From assembly GCA_001899715.1 (NCBI GenBank), contig MKWI01000015.1:1-64000 (forward strand): DNA of 64,000 bases. The letters are read 5' to 3'. Shown piece after piece: positions 7,835-14,654 of this stretch (position 1 is the first letter of the stretch; each line of letters starts with the position of its first letter). Under the pieces are notes generated by a model, which had not been told where the DNA came from, searched no databases, and was given only the letters and a program-made list of their open reading frames with translations. The DNA comes from Sphingobium sp. 66-54 (GTDB taxonomy: Bacteria; Pseudomonadota; Alphaproteobacteria; Sphingomonadales; Sphingomonadaceae). Position numbers and translations under genes: made by a program.

Positions 7835-8980
7835 TTGAACTGGTTTGGACGCAAGGGCGCGGCGAGTGTGCCGCGGCCGCCGCTGGCGCGCGCCTGGTCG
7901 GGCACGCATCTGGGCGGGGGCGGCAACTGGCCGCAGGGCTATGAAGCGCAGATCAAGGCGGCGGTGCTGGTCAATCCGGTCGCGCAGCGCGCGCTGCGGC
8001 TGGTGAGCGAGGCGGCGGGCAGCGTGGCGCTGAGCGCCACGGCGGACGATCCGGCGCAGGCGGGGCGGGCGCTGCGGCTGGTGCAGGCGCGCCCGGCCGG
8101 GCAGGGTCTGGTCGAGACGCTGGCGGCGCATGTGCTGCTGCACGGCAATGGCTATGCTCAGATCGGCCACGGGGCGGACGGGCAGCCGGCGCGCCTCTAT
8201 GCGCTGCGGCCGGACCGGGTGCGGATCGAGCAGGACGGGCAGGGCTGGCCGGCGGCCTATCGCTACCGCGCCGGCGAGCGTGACGTGCGCTATGCCAGCG
8301 AGGATGCGGCGGGGCGCACCGCGATCATCCATATCCGCGCGCTCAATCCGGCGGACGACCATTATGGCCTCGGCTGCCTGGGCGCGGCGGCGGGTGCGGT
8401 CGCCATCCACAACAATGCGACGCGGTGGAACAATGCGCTGCTCGACAATGCGGCGCGCCCCTCCGGCGCGATGGTCTATGAACCGAAGGACGGCGGCGTA
8501 CTCTCCTCCGACCAGTTCGACCGGCTGAAGGATGAACTGGCGGCGGCCTTTCAGGGCAGCGACAATGCCGGGCGGCCGATGCTGCTGGAAGGCGGGCTGC
8601 GCTGGCAGTCGATGAGTCTCTCGCCGCACGACATGGATTTCGTGGAGCTGAAGGCGGCGGCGGCGCGCGACATTGCGCTCGCCTTTGGTGTGCCGCCCGT
8701 GCTCGTCGGCCTGCCGGGCGACAGCACCTACGCCAATTATCGCGAGGCCAACAAGGCGCTGTGGCGGCAGAGTGTGCTGCCGCTCGCCGACAAGATATTG
8801 GGCGGATTGGCGCAGGGGCTGCGGCCGTTTATGCCGGGGCTGCGGCTGTGCGTGGACCTGAACAATGTGCCGGCGCTGGTCGACGACCGCGCGCAGCTCT
8901 GGGACCGGGTGGCGGGCGCGGACTTCCTCTCCGATGCGGAGAAGCGCGCGATGCTGGGGCTGGACGGGCAATGCGCGTGA
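7835..8980 (+). CDS. HK97-type phage/GTA portal protein
   Basis: Forms the dodecameric ring at the capsid vertex through which DNA enters and leaves. The 381-residue product has typical portal features: an N-terminal arm, the block TLAAHVLLHGNGYAQIG, the ALNPADDHYGLGCL region near residue 170, and ALAFGVPPVLVGLPGDSTYA near 285. I place the start at TTG 7835 because AAGGAG (7822-7827) is correctly spaced and the protein then begins M-NWFGRKG; an in-frame upstream ATG would run through the terminator hairpin. The length is normal for GTA g3. The stop overlaps the protease gene by ten bases. Confidence 0.92.
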   Translation: MNWFGRKGAASVPRPPLARAWSGTHLGGGGNWPQGYEAQIKAAVLVNPVAQRALRLVSEAAGSVALSATADDPAQAGRALRLVQARPAGQGLVETLAAHVLLHGNGYAQIGHGADGQPARLYALRPDRVRIEQDGQGWPAAYRYRAGERDVRYASEDAAGRTAIIHIRALNPADDHYGLGCLGAAAGAVAIHNNATRWNNALLDNAARPSGAMVYEPKDGGVLSSDQFDRLKDELAAAFQGSDNAGRPMLLEGGLRWQSMSLSPHDMDFVELKAAAARDIALAFGVPPVLVGLPGDSTYANYREANKALWRQSVLPLADKILGGLAQGLRPFMPGLRLCVDLNNVPALVDDRAQLWDRVAGADFLSDAEKRAMLGLDGQCA

Positions 8981-9402
8981 GCGGGGCGGATGACGGCGCC
9001 CCGGTGCGCTTCGCCGGCTATGCGGCGATCTTCGACAAGGTAGACCAGGGCGGCGACGTGATTGCGCCCGGCGCCTTCGCGGCGAGCCTCGCGCGGCGGG
9101 GTGGCGAGGGGCTGCCGCTGCTCTGGCAGCACCGCGCCGACCAGCCGATCGGCCGCATCGCGCTGGCCAGCGAGGATGGACGCGGGCTGCGGGTGATCGG
9201 CGCGGTCGAGGGCGTCAGCACGGCGGCACGGCAGGCGGCGGCGATGCTGCGCGCGGGACGGATCGACGGCCTCTCCTTCGGCTACCGCGTGGTGGTGGCG
9301 GAAGGGGACAAGCCGCGCCGGCTGGAGGCGCTCGATCTGGTGGAGGTGAGCTTGGTGACGCACCCGATGCAGCCGTTGGCGCGGGTGCATGCGGTGGCGT
9401 GA
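8971..9402 (+). CDS. HK97-family prohead protease (GTA g4-like)
   Basis: Serine protease that trims the capsid scaffold or delta domain during maturation. The 143-residue product contains FAGYAAIFDKVDQGGDVI near the start, the catalytic His segment LLWQHRADQPIG (His about 54), the catalytic Ser segment RIDGLSFGYRV (Ser about 102), and an acidic residue in LDLVEVSLVTHPM (about 125). The start at 8971 lies inside the portal coding end, giving tight coupling; longer in-frame extensions would overlap portal by over 200 bases. Next in the canonical order would be the capsid gene, but here an unrelated gene intervenes. Confidence 0.92.
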   Translation: MRVSGADDGAPVRFAGYAAIFDKVDQGGDVIAPGAFAASLARRGGEGLPLLWQHRADQPIGRIALASEDGRGLRVIGAVEGVSTAARQAAAMLRAGRIDGLSFGYRVVVAEGDKPRRLEALDLVEVSLVTHPMQPLARVHAVA

Positions 9403-9411
9403 GAGGGGGAT

Positions 9412-9440
9412 TTGACGATATCTCCTCTACGGAGTAATAG
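9412..9440 (+). promoter_or_regulatory. Candidate promoter of the SeqA-N/RAMA-like gene
   Basis: TTGACG (9412-9417; 5 of 6 to the -35 consensus), a 17-base spacer, then TAATAG (9435-9440) as a weak -10 box. The region is far more AT-rich than its surroundings. The inverted repeats described next overlap it. Confidence 0.5.
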
Positions 9441-9467
9441 GAGTAATTCCTATCGAAAGGAGATATC
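9417..9467 (+). promoter_or_regulatory. Nested inverted repeats overlapping promoter and ribosome binding site
   Basis: Outer arms GATATCTCCT (9417-9426) and AGGAGATATC (9458-9467) are perfect complements; the right arm contains the Shine-Dalgarno sequence AAGGAG and ends one base before the ATG. Inside lies a second inverted repeat, ATAGGA-GTAAT-TCCTAT (9437-9453). The arrangement could be an operator pair for an autorepressor, or an RNA hairpin that hides the ribosome binding site. Confidence 0.72.
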
Positions 9468-9917
9468 ATGCGGCTGTCGACCATCGAGATTGATTTCGAG
9501 ATCCATCAGGCAATCGAGGCGGAGCGGCGCGGGTTCGGCGAACCGCCGTATCTGGCGCTGCGGCGTCTCTTGAAACTGCCTGATCCCGAAAGATCAGCTT
9601 CGAAAAGTGAAGATCGGCCGGCGTCCACGGATGGGCGCCCCTGGCGGGAAGGGCCGGTCGAAATCCCGCACGGTAGCGAGGCGAGAATGACCTACCAGAG
9701 AGGGCGGCAGATTTTTCTCGGGCAGTTTTTGGACGGCCAGCTTGTCGCGTCCGGGCGGGCGTTCGATTCGCTGTCGGAAGCGGCGAGCGAGCTGGCCAAA
9801 ACCCGCAACGGCACGAAGCCCAATCTCAACGGCTGGGAGTATTGGGAAGTGCGTTACCCCGGCGAGCGTGGCTGGCGCCGGCTCAAGGACATCAGGAAGG
9901 GCGCGCGCGGTAAGTAA
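9468..9917 (+). CDS. SeqA N-terminal-like / RAMA-like two-domain protein inserted in the GTA-like cluster
   Basis: A 149-residue protein. Residues 1-38 (STIEIDFEIHQAIEAER, then LALRRLLKLP) resemble the ribbon-helix-helix-like N-terminal oligomerisation domain of SeqA. Residues about 65-135 (YQRGRQIFLGQFLDGQLVAS, AFDSLSEAASELAKT, NGWEYWEVRY) resemble the RAMA domain associated with DNA methylases and restriction systems. Both assignments are by eye. A DNA-binding, perhaps modification-reading regulator is a reasonable guess. The ATG at 9468 follows a consensus AAGGAG. It has its own promoter candidate and terminator, sits between protease and capsid, and is more A-rich than its neighbours, so it looks like a moron-type insertion. 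Confidence 0.72.
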   Translation: MRLSTIEIDFEIHQAIEAERRGFGEPPYLALRRLLKLPDPERSASKSEDRPASTDGRPWREGPVEIPHGSEARMTYQRGRQIFLGQFLDGQLVASGRAFDSLSEAASELAKTRNGTKPNLNGWEYWEVRYPGERGWRRLKDIRKGARGK

Positions 9918-9944
9918 TCGACGCCATTTGGGGAATTCCGTTCG

Positions 9945-9972
9945 GGGGGCCGTTTTCGGCCCCCATTTTTTT
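9945..9972 (+). terminator. Intrinsic terminator between the SeqA-N/RAMA-like gene and major capsid gene
   Basis: Perfect 8-base GC stem GGGGGCCG-TTTT-CGGCCCCC (9945-9964) followed by A and seven T residues. It lies 20 bases before the capsid start codon, so it either ends the small upstream unit or attenuates transcription into the capsid gene. Confidence 0.85.
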
Positions 9973-9992
9973 GACTGAAGGAGACGTGACCT

Positions 9993-11132
9993 ATGCTGGA
10001 AGTGAAAGCCAATGCCCTGGAGGAGAGCTTCGATGCGGTGCTCCAGGCTGAGCGGATGACGGGCCTTGAGGCGCGGATGGACGCGCTTGGCGCCGCGATG
10101 GAGGCGCAGGCGGCGCGGGGCGGCCGGCCGCCGCTCGATGGCGCCAAGGGCAGCGCGGTCGACCCGGCGCGGGCGGCCTTTACCGAGCGCTATCTGCGGC
10201 GCGGCGTCGAGGCGGGCGTGGAGCTGAAGAGCTTCTCGGGCGCCAGCGGCGGCGCGGGCGGTTATGCCGTGCCGCGCGAGATCGACGAGATGATCGAGGT
10301 GGCACTGAAGGCCATCTCGCCGATCCGCGCGGTCGCCAATGTCGTGCGGACCGGCAGCGCGGGCTATCGCAAGCTGGTGACGACCGGCGGCATGGTGTCC
10401 GGCTGGGCCTCCGAGACGGGCGCGCGGGGCGAGACCGCCACGCCGACCTTCCAGGAGATCGCGCCGCCGAGCGGGGAGCTGTACGCCAACCCATCGGCCA
10501 CGCAGGCGATGCTGGACGACACGCAGTTCGATGTGGAGGGCTGGCTGGCCGGCGAGATCGCGCAGGAGTTTGCGCGGGCGGAGGGTGCCGCGTTCGTCAA
10601 TGGCGACGGGACCAACAAGCCCAAGGGGTTCCTCAAATACACGACGACCGGCGAGGTTGACGGGGTGCGGGCGTTCGGGACGCTGCAATATGTCGCCTCC
10701 GGGCAGGCGGGCGGCTTCCCGGCGACCAGCCCGCAGGACAGGCTCATCGACCTCGTGCAGGCGCTCAAGGCGCCCTATCGGCAGGGCGCGGCGTTCGTGA
10801 TGAACTCGACTACGCTGGCGCGTATCCGCAAGTTCAAGACCAGCGACGGCGCCTTCCTGTGGCAGCCGAGCCTTGCCGCCGGGCAGCCGGCGACGCTGCT
10901 CGGCTATCCGGTGATCGAGGCCGAGGACATGCCGGACATCGCGGCGGACAGCCTCTCCATCGCCTTCGGCAACTTCCAGCATGGCTATGTGATCGCCGAG
11001 CGGAACGAGACGAGCATCCTGCGCGATCCGTTCACCAACAAGCCGTTCGTGCAGTTCTACGCCGTCAAGCGGATCGGCGGGGCGGTGACGAACAGCGAGG
11101 CGATCAAGCTGATGAAGTTCGCGGCCTCGTAA
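9993..11132 (+). CDS. HK97-type major capsid protein (GTA g5-like)
   Basis: Builds the icosahedral head. The 379-residue product begins with a charged alpha-helical delta/scaffold region (about residues 1-80), then ELKSFSGASGGAGGYAVP, the usual zone of protease cleavage and start of the mature N-arm. The HK97-fold core follows, with SPIRAVANVVRTGSAGY, the GWASETGARGETATPTFQEI E-loop region, FVNGDGTNKPKGFL and ERNETSILRDPFTNKPFVQF. The ATG at 9993 follows GAAGGAG. A terminator-like hairpin stands on each side of the gene. A 27-base imperfect copy of its last codons and stop follows 13 bases downstream. Confidence 0.94.
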   Translation: MLEVKANALEESFDAVLQAERMTGLEARMDALGAAMEAQAARGGRPPLDGAKGSAVDPARAAFTERYLRRGVEAGVELKSFSGASGGAGGYAVPREIDEMIEVALKAISPIRAVANVVRTGSAGYRKLVTTGGMVSGWASETGARGETATPTFQEIAPPSGELYANPSATQAMLDDTQFDVEGWLAGEIAQEFARAEGAAFVNGDGTNKPKGFLKYTTTGEVDGVRAFGTLQYVASGQAGGFPATSPQDRLIDLVQALKAPYRQGAAFVMNSTTLARIRKFKTSDGAFLWQPSLAAGQPATLLGYPVIEAEDMPDIAADSLSIAFGNFQHGYVIAERNETSILRDPFTNKPFVQFYAVKRIGGAVTNSEAIKLMKFAAS

Positions 11133-11172
11133 GCGCGGCGGTGGCAAGCTGATGAAATTCGCGGCTTCCTGA
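11106..11172 (+). repeat. Direct repeat of the capsid gene's 3' end
   Basis: The last eight codons plus stop of the capsid gene (11106-11132) recur at 11146-11172 with a few substitutions, each copy ending in its own stop codon. The interval is 13 bases. It looks like a short tandem duplication or a scar of recombination at the gene's end. Confidence 0.85.
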
Positions 11173-11226
11173 CGGGGGAGCCGCCGACCCAAAACCTATG
11201 GCTGCGCACCGCGTGGCCATGGGTGC

Positions 11227-11264
11227 GCGCCATGCCGGATGCTCCCCGCCGGCATGGCGCTTTT
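11227..11264 (+). terminator. Terminator-like hairpin between major capsid gene and g6
   Basis: Perfect 12-base arms GCGCCATGCCGG (11227-11238) and CCGGCATGGCGC (11249-11260) with a ten-base loop, followed by TTTTCGTTTC. It lies about 30 bases before the g6 start codon. A factor-independent terminator or an mRNA-processing/stability hairpin are both possible. Confidence 0.72.
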
Positions 11265-11294
11265 CGTTTCCCTGATGCGCGAAGGAGTGTTCGC

Positions 11295-11834
11295 ATGACC
11301 GTGACCATAGAGCCGGCGCCGGTGCCGGCGGCGCCGTTGGCGGCGCTCAAGGCGTATCTCGCCATCAGTCTCGACGAGGAGGACGCGGCGCTGACCGGCC
11401 TGCTTCACGCCGCGAGCGAAGCGGCCGAGCGCTATCTCGGGCAATTGCTGATCGCGCGGACGGTGCGCGAGGTGCTCGGCGCGCGGCACGACTGGCAGCG
11501 CCTTGCGATCCGGCCGGTGAGCGCGATCACCACCGTGGAGGGGCTGCCGGCCGAGGGCGCGGCGTTCACGCTGCCGGTGGAGAGCTATGCCGTGGATATC
11601 GACGGCGGCGGGACCGGGCGGGTGCGCGTGCTCAACCCCGGCGCGGCGGGGCGGGTGCGGATCGGCTATACCGCCGGGCTGGCGGCTGACGTTGACGGCG
11701 TGCCGGAGGCGATCCGCCACGGCATCGTGCGGCTGGCGGGTGAGTATCATGCGCGGCGCGAGGGGCTGGAGGCGGATCCGCCGGCCTCGGTGACGGCGCT
11801 GTGGCGGCCGTGGCGGCTGGTGCGCCTGTCATGA
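11295..11834 (+). CDS. Head-tail connector protein (GTA g6-like)
   Basis: Adaptor that docks under the portal. The 179-residue product has the gp6-type head-tail connector pattern: an N-terminal helical part ALKAYLAISLDEEDAALTGL, AASEAAERYLGQLLI, a middle beta segment with RPVSAITTVEGL, and a helical end VPEAIRHGIVRLAGEYHARR (about residues 138-157), typical of g6 proteins. The ATG at 11295 is chosen because GAAGGAG (11281-11287) precedes it; the frame extends 72 bases upstream into the hairpin. Its stop overlaps the next start (ATGA). Confidence 0.85.
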   Translation: MTVTIEPAPVPAAPLAALKAYLAISLDEEDAALTGLLHAASEAAERYLGQLLIARTVREVLGARHDWQRLAIRPVSAITTVEGLPAEGAAFTLPVESYAVDIDGGGTGRVRVLNPGAAGRVRIGYTAGLAADVDGVPEAIRHGIVRLAGEYHARREGLEADPPASVTALWRPWRLVRLS

Positions 11835-12226
11835 GCGGCGCGGTGATTGTGCGCGGCGCCATTCATGCGGCGCTGAGCGGCGACGCGGATCTGGCGGCGC
11901 TGGTCCAGCAGGTGAGCGATGGCGCACCGCTCAAGGCCAGTGCGCCGTGGCTGCAACTGGACGACAGCGCGGCGACCGGCTGGGGCGCGCGTGGCGTGGA
12001 CGGCATCGCGCTGCGCCAGCCGATCCGCCTCACCCTGCGCGGCGACGATGGCGCGCGGGCGGAAGCGGTGGTGGCGCGGGTCGAGGTGGTGCTGGCCGGC
12101 ATGGCGAGCGAGGCCGGCGGCTGGCGGATCACCAGCTTGCGGCTCGACCGGGCGCGGATCGTGCGCGGGCGGGCCGGGTGGCGGGTGACGCTCGATTATG
12201 ACGTGCGCGCGGCCCGGCTGGGCTGA
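11831..12226 (+). CDS. DUF3168-type tail terminator/completion protein (GTA g8-like)
   Basis: A 131-residue protein of the DUF3168 type, which caps the tail tube next to the head. IRGAIHAALSGD-like N-terminus, APWLQLDDSAATGWGARGVDG and the closing RVTLDYDVRAAR follow the family layout. In the Rhodobacter GTA a head-closure gene (g7) stands between g6 and g8; here g6 overlaps g8 directly by four bases, so g7 is absent or its job is done by another protein. Confidence 0.8.
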   Translation: MSGAVIVRGAIHAALSGDADLAALVQQVSDGAPLKASAPWLQLDDSAATGWGARGVDGIALRQPIRLTLRGDDGARAEAVVARVEVVLAGMASEAGGWRITSLRLDRARIVRGRAGWRVTLDYDVRAARLG

Positions 12227-12269
12227 CGCGCGCGAATTTTCCCTCTGAAATGCGAAAGGAAAACCACCC

Positions 12270-12677
12270 ATGGCAGTGGAGAAGGGCAGCGCATTCCTGC
12301 TCAAGATCGGCGACGGCGGCGCGCCGGTGACCTATGCGACCGTCGCCGGCATGCGCACGACGCAGGTCTCGGTGAACGGCGAGCCGGTCAACGCGACCAG
12401 CAAGGATTCGGGCGGTTGGCGGCAATTGCTGCCGGGCGCGGGGGTGCGCTCCGTGAGCGTCTCCGGCGCGGGGATCTTCACCGGATCGGCGGCCGAGGTG
12501 AGGCTGCGCGACCATGCGCTCGCCGGCGCGATCGACGATTATGAGCTGAGCTTCGAGAGCGGGGAGCGGCTGCGGGGGAAGTTCCTCGTGACGCGGCTCG
12601 ACTATGCCGGGGACTATAATGGCGAGCGGACCTTTACGCTCAGCCTCGAAAGCTCCGGCGCGGTGAGCGCGCTGTGA
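12270..12677 (+). CDS. Major tail tube protein (GTA g9-like)
   Basis: Forms the hexameric rings of the tail tube. The 135-residue product contains the typical phage major tail protein pattern KGSAFLLKIGDGG, VAGMRTTQVSVNGEPVNATS, GWRQLLPGAGVRSVSVSGAG and LVTRLDYAGDYNGERTF. The ATG at 12270 follows GAAAGGA. Its last bases overlap the GTG start of g10. The length is that of GTA g9. Confidence 0.9.
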   Translation: MAVEKGSAFLLKIGDGGAPVTYATVAGMRTTQVSVNGEPVNATSKDSGGWRQLLPGAGVRSVSVSGAGIFTGSAAEVRLRDHALAGAIDDYELSFESGERLRGKFLVTRLDYAGDYNGERTFTLSLESSGAVSAL

Positions 12678-12991
12678 GCGGCGCGGCCAATCCCGCGCGG
12701 GGGGAAGCCGCGTTCATGGTGGCGGGCTGCGACCTGTGCGTGCGGCCGAGCTTCGCGGCGCTGGTCGCGGCCGAGGGCGAGGTGGGGCCGCTGCTGGCGC
12801 TCGCCGAGCGGGCGGCGCAGGGGCGGCTCACGCTGGCCGAGATGGAGGCGCTGCTCTGGCATTGCAGCGCCGGGCGGCCCGAGGGGCTGGCGCGGGAGCG
12901 GATCGGCGAGGCGCTGGTGGCGCAGGGTGTCGGCGCGGCGATGCCGGCGGTGCGGGCGATCCTGCGGCAGATCCTGCTGGGCGGACAATGA
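12674..12991 (+). CDS. GTA g10-like tail assembly protein
   Basis: A 105-residue protein starting at GTG 12674, whose GTGA overlaps the stop of the tail tube gene. It has the gene-transfer-agent g10 (TAC/GTA) family layout: NPARGEAAFMVAGCDLCVRP, SFAALVAAEGEVGPLLALAE, then ALLWHCS. In tailed phages the gene at this place encodes a tail assembly chaperone that feeds tape measure and tube protein together, and that role is likely here. No ribosomal-frameshift site is needed, since g10.1 has its own start. Confidence 0.8.
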   Translation: MSGAANPARGEAAFMVAGCDLCVRPSFAALVAAEGEVGPLLALAERAAQGRLTLAEMEALLWHCSAGRPEGLARERIGEALVAQGVGAAMPAVRAILRQILLGGQ

Positions 12992-13191
12992 GCGGCTTTG
13001 CGGAGGCTGCGCGGCGGCTCGCCGGGCAGGCCGGGCTGCTGCTCGGCTGGCGGCCGGAGGAATTTTGGGCGGCGACGCCCGAGGAACTGGCGAGCGCGCT
13101 GGCGCCGCTCGGTGAGGCGATGGGCGTGGATACCCCGGCGGTCGACCGGGCGCTGATCGTACGACTCAAGGAGATGCACCCCGATGGATGA
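12988..13191 (+). CDS. Phage tail assembly chaperone (GTA g10.1-like)
   Basis: A 67-residue protein overlapping g10 by ATGA and the tape measure gene by eight bases. The segment LLGWRPEEFWAATPEELASAL, with a final RLKEMHPDG, is the typical pattern of the small rcc01693-type tail assembly chaperone. It should act together with g10 during tube assembly. Confidence 0.82.
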   Translation: MSGFAEAARRLAGQAGLLLGWRPEEFWAATPEELASALAPLGEAMGVDTPAVDRALIVRLKEMHPDG

Positions 13192-13741
13192 GGATGATGA
13201 CGAGCGCACCGTGGCGGTGCGGGCGGACGTGGCGCGGTTCACGCAGGACATTGCCGAGATGCGGCAGGCGCTGGAGGGGCCGCTGGTCGCCGGCGCCGAC
13301 AAGGCGGGCCGGGCGATCGAGGCCGGGCTGCTGCGCGCGGTGCGCTCCGGCAAGCTGGGGTTCGAGGACCTGGGCAGGGTGGCGCTCTCCATCCTCGCGC
13401 AGATTGCCTCGGCGGCGGTGCGGCAGGGGCTGGGCGCGCTTGGTCTTGGCGGCGGTGGGCTGCCCGGACTGGCGGGCGGATTGCTGGCCGGTGCGCTCGG
13501 TCTGCCGGGGCGCGCGACTGGCGGGCCGGTGGGGCCGGGGCGGGCCTATCTGGTCGGCGAGCGCGGGCCGGAGCTGTTCCTGCCGACGAGCAGCGGGCAG
13601 GTGATGCCGGCGGGCGGCGGAGCCGGACGGGACGTGCATGTCTCGATCACCGTCAATGGCGGCGGGGCGGAGGCGCCGCGTGCGTTGGCCCGCAGCGCGC
13701 GGCAGGTGGCGCGAGCGGTGCGCGGGGCACTGGCGGAGTGA
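13184..13741 (+). CDS. Short tail tape measure protein (GTA g11-like)
   Basis: Sets tail length and leaves the tube with DNA. The 185-residue product opens acidic (MDEDDDERTVAVRADVARF), has a helical N-terminal half, a glycine/leucine-rich hydrophobic segment (about residues 85-110), and the hallmark GRAYLVGERGPELFLP near 121-136. It ends with VSITVNGGG and an alanine/arginine-rich helix. Tape measures of phages are far longer, so a very short tail is predicted. It is the last gene of the overlapping g6-g11 block. Confidence 0.85.
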   Translation: MDEDDDERTVAVRADVARFTQDIAEMRQALEGPLVAGADKAGRAIEAGLLRAVRSGKLGFEDLGRVALSILAQIASAAVRQGLGALGLGGGGLPGLAGGLLAGALGLPGRATGGPVGPGRAYLVGERGPELFLPTSSGQVMPAGGGAGRDVHVSITVNGGGAEAPRALARSARQVARAVRGALAE

Positions 13742-13919
13742 GGCGTTCCGGTTGTGCCCTGATGTGTCTCGATTTTGCTGGATGTGAACGTGGCTTGGGT
13801 TGGCGGAGCATGGGATTTGGACGCTTGCGCCGGCCCTATGGGTGCTGATGGGCGGGGGTGGTCGCGGAGGATGGCCCCCACACGTTCCCTCCGTTTGTGT
13901 CGAGCGGAGCCGTGAAGGA

Positions 13920-14318
13920 TCAGGCCGGGCGCGGGCGGGCGAGCCAGGCGCCGACGAGGGCGCCGAGCAGCTTGAGGGCCAGCGTGCCGATGACAGCAGG
14001 GACGAAGAAGCCCCGGAAGGCGACCAGCGCGCCGTCGATGAGGACGTAGAAGCCGAACACGGAGAGGGCGAAGACCCATGGATTGCGGTCCGGCCGGCGG
14101 CGCGAGACCAGCCAGACGAGCAGCGCGAACAGCAGGGGCCCGGCGATGCGGGTGGCGACGGTGGAGAGGGCGGGCGCGAGGGCGACATAGTGGTCGCGCG
14201 GATGGCCGGGGTCGATGGCGACGCTGTAGAACGAGACCGTGGCGAAGGCGCAGGCAAGGTCCAGCGCGAGGATCAGGATGGCGACGCCGAGCGCCTTGAC
14301 GAAATCGACGGGCTGCAT
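13920..14318 (-). CDS. Four-helix membrane protein of unknown function, inserted on the opposite strand
   Basis: I do not recognise a family. The 132-residue product has hydrophobic segments at about residues 8-30, 50-72, 82-100 and 105-127, with an Arg-rich loop (SRRRPDRN) between helices 2 and 3 and an Arg/Pro tail. It is probably an inner-membrane protein. The ATG at 14318 is chosen because GGGGGAGACC precedes it on the minus strand; the open frame extends further but loses coding character. It lies between tape measure and g12, antisense to the cluster, so transcription of the late genes would run against it. Confidence 0.7.
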   Translation of the reverse strand: MQPVDFVKALGVAILILALDLACAFATVSFYSVAIDPGHPRDHYVALAPALSTVATRIAGPLLFALLVWLVSRRRPDRNPWVFALSVFGFYVLIDGALVAFRGFFVPAVIGTLALKLLGALVGAWLARPRPA

Positions 14319-14654
14319 GGCGGTCTCCCCCGTGGTGCGGGGCCGAGAATAAACGCGGCGGGTGACTGCGTAAAGCGGCTGTTGGCAGGTGCGTGGCATG
14401 CGGGGCGCGGCGGATCGTATTCGGGATCTTTGGATGGGGCGCCGGTCATCGGGGGGCGTCATGCTGGCTCGTTCCAGCATCCATGACGCCTACGGGACCG
14501 GCGCTTGCCGGCCTGCTGGACGCCGAAACACGAACAGCATGACGGCGTTGCGGGCGGAGGCTTCTCCGTCCGTTGATTGCCGTCCCTTTCCGGCGGTGGA
14601 CAGGCCGGCCTTGGCGGCGCCGCAGACACAGGTTCATATCAGGAGGAGCGGAGC
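14319..14654. other. Non-coding gap with a palindromic element, upstream of g12
   Basis: No gene seen. A hairpin (GGCGTCATGCTGG at 14455-14467 against CCAGCATCCATGACGCC at 14474-14490, four-base bulge) and a later CAGCATGACGGCG form a palindromic repeat cluster. It may hold the divergent promoters of the membrane protein and g12; none is clear. Confidence 0.5.

Noticed and set aside
7190..8971. 593-codon minus-strand open frame from the repeat region into portal
   Set aside because: It results from the triplicated repeats and from antisense of portal; its composition and lack of motifs argue against it.
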